Shown here in pieces: positions 58,190 to 64,000 of a stretch of 64,000 nucleotides of DNA. The translations under genes were made by a program, and so were the position numbers. The notes under the pieces were generated by a model that was given only the letters and a program-made list of their open reading frames with translations, was not told the DNA's origin and searched no databases. Origin of the DNA: Flaccisagitta enflata (taxonomy: Eukaryota > Chaetognatha > Sagittoidea > Aphragmophora); NCBI GenBank assembly GCA_965153355.1, contig OZ231127.1:15314001-15378000 (forward strand), read 5' to 3'. How positions within the stretch are numbered: the stretch's first letter is position 1; each line of letters starts with the position of its first letter.

Positions 58190-58789
58190 TACCATTTCTG
58201 CACACATTTCTAGGGTGTGACAACATCACCTTTGTTGGGGATAGGAAAAGGGTCCATTCTAAAAAAATTTAAGGACAATAAATCCCTTCAACAAGCAGCA
58301 ACAGTTTTTGACAATTCAAATGCCACTCAGGCCCAAATTGATAAAGCTGGCAAAGCTGCATTTGTGGTGATGTCCAATGGAAAGAAATCAGATACCTTGG
58401 ATAGCCTTCGATACAAAAAGTGTTGTGACACAAGTGGACCCCAAATCATTGCCTCCAACCTCTGCTCCTGCTAAATTTCCTAGTTGGCGAGTGTTTTTGC
58501 AAGTAAATCAATTGAAGGATCCTCAATGTTATTTGCTTGCAGAGGAGTGGGGATGGGTCCTCAAAGACACAGGGTTGCATCCTGTACTAACAGATATGCC
58601 ACCAGCTCCTGCTGAGCTTTTAAAGATCATAAGGTGCAACTGTACTACTGATTGTGGAACTGCTAGATGCACCTGCAAAAACATAGAATGAAATGCTCAA
58701 TGGCTTGCAGGCATTGTTGTGGCTCCTCATGTTCAAATGCAAATGTGTTTGAAGAAGATGAAGATTACAGCGACTGAGAAAAAGACTAT

Positions 58790-59100
58790 TATGAAATGAA
58801 TCATGATCAATGTATTGACAAGTTTTTACAGTTTTTTGTCATTATTCCTATAGGTTAGTTTTTTACTAATCTAACATTTGATTTTTGTTTGAGATATGAA
58901 GGATGTAAAAAATGAGATAGTTAAGTCAACATTTATTATGTATAGAAAGCAGTTGACAAGCCACTCCAGGACACCTGATCATCATAAAATGATATTTTAG
59001 CTTGAAAAGATGTCTTAGCTAGTTGTTTATATGAAATTTATACTTCATATGCAAAGTGTTTTTTATTATTGTATTCATATCCTGGTTTTTAGAAGGTCAA
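58790..59100. other. Non-coding 3' part of the 4.6-kb element
   Basis: AT-rich DNA between the Cys-rich tail of the gene and the right TIR; nothing else seen. Confidence 0.5.
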
Positions 59101-59281
59101 TTTTGACAAATTTTCGCCTATTTTCCATGTACTTACAAACATCCCAACCAACCGCTTTGCAGAAATAATTTTTCAGTCAACTTTTTTTCTTAGCTCAGTA
59201 CAGCATATGTACAGTGCAGAACCACCAAAAAACCCAGTATTACAATTTTTCTAAGGTGGTTTTTGTTAAATCCCTCCTCTA

Positions 59282-59641
59282 AAAGAACTGTATCAAATGG
59301 TGAAGGTAGCTTGTGATGAATTTGACGTCATTAACGTTTATCGATCGAAAAATGCCAACAAATCGGAGTTTCTCAAAGATCTTGGGTGTCTCGCAAGAGG
59401 AACAAAAGCCTGTTACATCGTCGGTGACTTTAACATTGACTTTTCTGTCGAACCAAAGGATTTCGTCATCAGAACGATGCTCTCAAATGGATTCTCTCAA
59501 ATTGTTACAACTCCAACTCATCTGCAAGGCGGACTTATTGATCATGTCTTTTGCAAAAATGTTTCTTTCGAACCACAAGTACGCTTAAGTCATTGTTATT
59601 ACTCTGATCATGCATTGATTTCTGTTTGTAAACCAATTTGA
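59282..59641 (+). pseudogene. Helentron endonuclease, 3' half
   Basis: The open frame ELYQMVKVACDEFDVINVYR continues the 5' half after the inserted element. YIVGDFNIDF is the catalytic G-D-F-N motif, THLQGGLIDHVF holds the next aspartate, and YSDHALI is the final D-H pair of the endonuclease/exonuclease/phosphatase fold. It ends at TGA 59639-59641, the natural end of the Helentron protein. The catalytic residues are kept, so the insertion may be fairly young. Confidence 0.9.
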
Positions 59642-59670
59642 TCGTTATTGTATAAGTTCTTGCTACTGAA

Positions 59671-59908
59671 AAAAAAAATAATTTGATTCATAAGAGGGTG
59701 GAAGAAATATAAATGTTACTAACAAATAAAAGGATGATGATGCTAAAACCTTATTCTTCATCATATTTGTTTGTAACATTTATATTTCCATGCACTATTA
59801 GCTGGAGGGAGAAGTTTAAATCTTTAGTATACTTTAATATGATCTGGACTAAATCTATGCCTTTCAGCTGACAGTGCATGTGGGTGGTATGAATCAAATT
59901 ATTTTTTT
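59671..59908. repeat. Nested inverted repeats just past the Helentron coding end
   Basis: Outer arms AAAATAATTTGATTCATA (59674-59692) and its inverse (59888-59905) enclose two hairpins: AAATATAAATGTTAC with its inverse (about 59706-59787), and CATGCACT...AGCTG with its inverse (about 59789-59880). It could be the Helentron 3' terminal structure or a separate MITE; I saw no clear CTRR end. Confidence 0.6.
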
Positions 59909-60042
59909 AATTAAGTTTGCCTTTGCTTACTCTTTAAATGTTTCAATTCTCATATATTCATGATTTATGTCAAAACTTATTTAGTCATATCATATATTCT
60001 CTTATCTTATTTAAAATATCTAATAGGATCTCTTTTCTTATT

Positions 60043-60673
60043 AGATGCGTCCTCGCATCTCTATAAGAGGCTCTGTACGTATGTCTGAAGATCCGTGATA
60101 GGAAATATTCAGAAGGCAAATTTTAGGGTTTTTTCTTCATTTCTCTTCATTTCTCTTCATGTCTCTTCATGTCTCTTATATCTCCATTGTCTCTTATGTC
60201 TCATATGTCTCTTTTGTCTCCTATATGTCTCTTATGTCTCTTCATGTCTGCTCATGTCTGCTCATGTTTCTTCATGTCTCTCCAAGTCTCTTCATGTCTT
60301 TTGCGACAAGGTGTGGGGCGTGGGGGGTGGGGAGGCGTGGAGGGGAAGGCGACGAGGTGTGGGGGGTGGGGAGGCGTGGGGGGGAGAAGGCGTGGGGGGT
60401 GGGTCTTGGGGGGCGTGGGGAGAGGGGGCGTGGGGAGTTGGGAGGCGTGGGGGGGGCGTGGGGAGTTGGGGGGCGTGGGGGGTTAGGGGGCGTAGGGGGG
60501 GTGGGGGGAGGCTTGGGGGAGGTAAGAATCAGTTTATATCTTTCTCTTTATCTCAATATCTTTATATCTTCATATCATTATATCTTAATATCTTTATATC
60601 TTCATAATTTGTATATAAAAAGATAAAAAATATAAAAGAAATATAAAATATCTAAGGAGGACGCATCTATTGG
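60043..60673. mobile_element. HP-family element, GATGC type, with a G-rich minisatellite
   Basis: AGATGCG (60043-60049) pairs with CGCATCT (60054-60060), then CTATAAGAGGCTCTGTACG. A TCTCTTCATG tail (60130-60300), a G-rich minisatellite and ATATCTTTAT repeats follow. GGAGGACGCATCTA near 60657-60670 is an inverted end. The long frames are repeat translations. Confidence 0.65.
60305..60525. repeat. G-rich minisatellite (GCGTGGGG units)
   Basis: About 220 bp with dozens of runs of three or more G on the + strand, built from GGCGTGGGGAGTTGGGG-like units. It should be able to form G-quadruplexes. Confidence 0.85.
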
Positions 60674-61430
60674 ACATCTCTTGGCCTTGTTAAGTCTGAA
60701 TTTTAGAAGTGATCATGTCACGCCAGGCTTTAAATTGTCTAAATAACTTATTAGCATGTCAGTCCGTCCGTCGGTAACATTAATTGGCTTTTGTTCAATT
60801 TGTCTCATATGATTAATACCGACTTACTGTCATAAATATTCCTCGAAAGGCCTTCTTAACCAGTAATCGGATAAAAGCAATGCAGTTCTAAGGCATCGTT
60901 TGGGGACGCGATGGTGACGGATGCTTTACACCTTCAATTGATCTTCGTAGTATCTTCCCGCCATCATCGCGTTAAATTTTGGACTCCTCATTACCAATTT
61001 TGCACCATTGACTCAGTTTTTTTCCCTTCTTCGAATTTCCTCTCTCATATTTTTTCCTTTTCCATTTTCGCTTCCTTTTCCTTTCGTTAAATCTTTCGAG
61101 TCGCTTACTTGCAATTCTTAAAGAAGCTTTTAACGTCCATCTTGCCGTTAGTCCGTCTATCTGTCATACTCGAGTTTAAAAGTGTAAAAATGCGCATTGC
61201 TAGATGTAGCCCGAAAACATTGTTGAGCCAAATTCAATGACAACGATAACAACTCAATGAAAAGCTATGTCTGTCGGTCCGTTGGTCTTGCTTGGTAAAT
61301 TGTCGTTTATGAGCTTCTTTGCATCACAGCCTCTAGCTGGAACGCTCGATGCTCCTTCAAAGATGCTTTAATAGCCTTATCAGTCACTGCCCCTACCCAC
61401 CCGCTAGCGATTTGGGTAGCCGTGTATCCG
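60674..61430. other. No gene seen
   Basis: Pyrimidine-rich DNA around 61010-61100 and HP-like GTCCGTCCGTCGG words near 60760. No recognised domain. Confidence 0.4.
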
Positions 61431-61495
61431 GCCTTGTCGTTGTTGTTGTTGTTGTTGTTGTTGTGGTTGTGGTTGTTGTTGTTATTGTTGTTGTT
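61390..61495. repeat. HP-element end followed by (TTG)n
   Basis: TGCCCCTACCCACCCGCTAG and GTGTATCCGGCCTTGT match HP ends. A TTG microsatellite (61438-61495) follows directly. Confidence 0.75.
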
Positions 61496-62215
61496 CACCA
61501 TCACATTTCAATCAATACCACCAACGAAACAATATCCAATGGTTGGGTGGATCTACTTTTGCTATATGTATATCGAACCACACATTTATAAGATATAAAC
61601 AATTTACCCTGTATAACTGAGCATGCGTACCTAAACTTGTACCCCATCTGAGCTTGTTAAGCAGGGTGGGCGCGCGCGTTGAACTTGAAGGTTCATTCAA
61701 GCTCATTTTAATATTCAGCCGCCCGAAGCGGAAAACTGACATCCATGATTATTTGAAAGAATATTTGAAACCGACAAAAGCCGGCGCTGCACTAGAGCAA
61801 AATTAGAATTTGAGTAAAAAGGATGAGGAGGTTAGATCATGTCATAAAGGGGGGGGGGGGTAAAGAGAAAAGGGAGAACAAGGAGAAAGAGGACGGTGTG
61901 AGGGCCTGGGTGACTATGAGTGCATGGGTTAATGAAGAAGGAACGGCATTAGCAAAATTAACCTGCCAGGAAAATTCGTAATTTTGGAACACCCAAATTT
62001 TGCTGTTTCTATTTTGAAACAAGAACTTGAAAGATGTTACATCGAATGTTCGCGCAAACATTTGAATATTTTCACATTCAATTAAATCGACGTTCCCAAT
62101 ACTGGCGGCTCTGTTTTGCTGACATCGCTTTTTCAGCGAAGTGACGAAGCGAGACTAAGGTAGCACCTCCCTCAACGAGTTCAATGGATTTGAATTTAGT
62201 GTATTCTCACCATAT
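61496..62215. other. No gene seen
   Basis: Ordinary DNA with a poly-G patch near 61850. No recognised domain or clear repeat. Confidence 0.4.
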
Positions 62216-62219
62216 TTTT

Positions 62220-62365
62220 AGTTGCGGACACGCACCTCTGTAAGAGGCATTGTCCGTCCGTTGGTGCGTCCGTCCGTCGGTCCGTCAGCACGAGTTGAAA
62301 ATGCACATATCCGCCCCTGCCCACCCGTCCGCAACTGGTGGCCGTGTATCCGGCCTTGTTGATGA
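62220..62365. mobile_element. Short HP-family element, nearly complete
   Basis: AGTTGCGGACACGCACCT (hairpin with one mismatch), then GTAAGAGGCATTGTCCGTCC, and at the other end GCCCCTGCCCACCCGTCCGC and GTGTATCCGGCCTTGTT. About 145 bp, non-coding. It gives the full length of the simplest family member. Confidence 0.7.
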
Positions 62366-63030
62366 TATATTTGGTAATCACGATCACACGTTTCACTTTC
62401 TTACAAAATGTTCCTCTCCACATACTTCAGGTAGCAGTAATGAGCGAGGTATGCGCATTTGAATGAACCTTGCCAACTGATTTCTAATGAGTTTAACCAT
62501 TAATTACCATTCGACTCAACTTGCAGTCGTGAAGAAAAAGAAAGACCTGGGGACTATTTTCCTCCTCATTAAATGGGCTTCATTGGCACGCCTTGCCAGT
62601 TGCCATCTGTCCCGACTCTGTCAGTTGCCATCTGTCCCGACTTCAGCTCTCGTCACAATGTCTGTCGTGAAATATTTTTTAATTCAGGGGTGTTCACGTA
62701 TTTTATCCCCCTCCCTCCCGCGGGGGGTGGGGGTGTAGGGGAAGTGGGATGCCGAGGCACATCTGTTTCAAAATGATGGCAACAGATCTTTCAATAAGGA
62801 AAAGTAAAATAAAGAGGGGTCTAGAGGACTGGGGTATTTCTAAACACTTGCCTGAGTAAAATTAAAGTCGCTCAGCATAAGACGATTAAAGGTAATAAAT
62901 AGCCTCCAAACGCCTCTATCAACTTCTTGTAGACAATGAGTGAACAAAGACATTGACGCCCTTTCCATGGATGACTAGAAAAGGTTAAATCCAACGAGTT
63001 CATTGGTTTTCCCGCAACAACAGCTGCGCG
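62366..63030. other. No gene seen
   Basis: Contains the short direct repeat AGTTGCCATCTGTCCCGACT (62598 and 62626, small differences) and a GGGGGGTGGGGGTG patch. No recognised gene. Confidence 0.4.
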
Positions 63031-63035
63031 GGTTG

Positions 63036-63037
<2 letters not shown>

Positions 63038-63110
<73 letters not shown>

Positions 63111-63218
63111 CCCGAGGGTACAAAGTCTCAGGGCCCCAAAAAATCCCATAATCTCAGGGCCCAGAATTCTGTTCCCTGAGACACCATATTATTTTACTTC
63201 CTCTCTCTTAATCTTTAA

Positions 63219-63299
<81 letters not shown>
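63038..63299. repeat. (AG)n and (CT)n tracts in inverted arrangement
   Basis: An AG tract (about 63039-63106) and a CT tract (about 63222-63298) flank 115 bp containing CTCAGGGCCC twice. The complementary tracts could pair into a long stem. The CTCAGGGCC and CAGAATTCTG words recur next to the AG tract at 63809-63853. Confidence 0.85.
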
Positions 63300-63301
<2 letters not shown>

Positions 63302-63806
63302 CAACTGTCAACAGCTGGGGCGCTGCGTATCCAGCCTCATTTAACTTTGACATAGCAAACTGTTACTATTTACAACAACTGAATAGTAGATTTGCTTCTT
63401 CCTCAAATCTTTTAAAACCGCTAAAAAAGATTGACTGTGGATTCTTGTCCTTGTTATCAACTTTTATATTTTGCAAGTGTTTGTAGTAAAAAAAAAGCTT
63501 CTCTTTCACTTTTCATCTAGTAGTAAGCATAAGCATGAGCTTCCATCCTAAAACTAAGTCTTTTTTTCTGTTAAAGCCACTAAAGGCTATTGATTCTTTT
63601 CCTGATAATTGACTTTTACAATTGCAAGTGTTGTAGGGGAAAAAAGCTTTCATACCACTTGTGTTCTAATATTGAGCATGAGTTTAAATGAAGTAGTAAA
63701 AAAACGCTTCCATCCTTAAAGTTAGTTTTTTTTGAATGGTCTAGTGATCTCTTATCCACCTGCACGCAACTGGGGAGGTTATGTGTCTAGGCTTTGTTTC
63801 TCTCAT

Positions 63807-63808
<2 letters not shown>
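63300..63808. other. Unassigned DNA with an internal repeat
   Basis: Words such as AAAGCTTC, GTAGTAAAAAA and GCATGAGCTTCCATCC recur imperfectly at about 63485-63550 and 63640-63715. An HP-like end (CACCTGCACGCAACTGGGG) lies at 63760. No gene. Confidence 0.4.
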
Positions 63809-63857
<49 letters not shown>

Positions 63858-64000
63858 TTTCTTAGGCCCAGAATTCTGGACATCACTAAAAAAAAAATGG
63901 TACATCTCAGGGCCACAGAATTCAGGCAATTGCCTCGAGCGACAAGAGAGAGAGAAGAGAGAGATAGAGGGACAGACAAGAGAGGAGACAAGAAGAGAGA
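63809..64000. repeat. (AG)n microsatellites to the window end
   Basis: About 45 bp of AG repeat, 90 bp with CAGAATTCTGG and CTCAGGGCC words, then AGAG-rich DNA to the end. Confidence 0.8.

Larger units (their letters stand above)
55639..58790 (+). pseudogene. PIN/NYN-like nuclease-type gene with Cys-rich tail, in the 4.6-kb element
   Basis: The remnant is spread over frames. The first part (55639-56460) has LLKYLAAAGHNNYTKSGNIY, then DRFWAGIPSDQVIEQCLMR, then TSGGLTHWSGMSEEQ. After a MITE, ALLHRIPWSRGSTYES (about 56850) and VVFDGYKEFSTKDMTH (56950). Shifted, DADLFIVQKAIESADTDLLI (about 57170-57225). After the second MITE, an LGCD-TTS remnant and GIGKGSILKKF, then SLPPTSAPAKFPSWRVFLQV, then IRCNCTTDCGTARCTCKN and CSMACRHCCGSSCSN. 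The FDGY, DADL, DTDL and GCD aspartates resemble a PIN/NYN nuclease core, and the tail resembles a CXC (tesmin/TSO1-like) zinc-binding region. I recall this as a widespread uncharacterised invertebrate family; a role in transposition is inference. Confidence 0.65.

Noticed and set aside
60095-60626. Gly/Trp-rich frames up to 170 codons
   Set aside because: They translate the TCTCTTCATG tail and the G-rich minisatellite.

Overview
The window is nuclear DNA of a metazoan, most likely a marine invertebrate; the phylum cannot be fixed from this sequence. The signs are spliced exons with GT/AG introns, very long CT, GA, GT, CA and TTG microsatellites, a GIY-YIG Penelope-like retroelement, an animal-type Helentron (Helitron with an endonuclease), and many foldback elements and MITEs. 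No prokaryotic features, rRNA genes or CRISPR arrays were seen.

The only host gene I can support runs on the + strand through three exons at 8931-9055, 13159-13311 and 13905-14501. It encodes the end of an arrestin-domain (ARRDC, alpha-arrestin) protein with a PPxY motif and, unusually, a C-terminal C3HC4 RING finger. Its N-terminal exons were not found. Its introns are full of microsatellites and mobile elements.

Layout: 1-3.7 kb holds a TA-flanked palindromic MITE and a 65-bp satellite. 3.9-7.7 kb is a foldback element (10-bp target duplication) whose loop holds a nearly intact Penelope-like element (15-bp target duplication, one frameshift). 8.5-14.5 kb is the arrestin-RING gene. 14.6-24.2 kb is tandem repeats, a 3.2-kb palindrome with an 8-bp duplication, and TIR elements whose interior is a roughly 20-bp minisatellite. 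25.4-37.6 kb is a multi-level nest: inverted outer arms, a split TE-type gene, an 8-kb foldback inside that gene, and minisatellite elements inside its loop, some nested in one another. 38-45.5 kb is short hairpin-ended elements, a MULE-like MITE and huge CT/GT tracts.

45.8-59.6 kb is a decayed Helentron. In order it carries a USP-type deubiquitinase, a coiled coil, a zinc-rich region, HUH Rep, PIF1-like helicase and an AP-type endonuclease. It is broken by stops, frameshifts and insertions. The endonuclease is split by a 4.6-kb element with long TIRs; that element carries a decayed PIN/NYN-like gene with a cysteine-rich tail, itself interrupted by two MITEs. 60-64 kb is hairpin elements, a G-rich minisatellite and microsatellites.

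Apart from the arrestin-RING gene, essentially everything recognisable is mobile or repetitive. The points most worth following are the arrestin-RING fusion, the USP-bearing Helentron, the hairpin-ended family with compensatory stem changes, and the minisatellite-carrying TIR elements. All calls come from reading the sequence; no database search was run.
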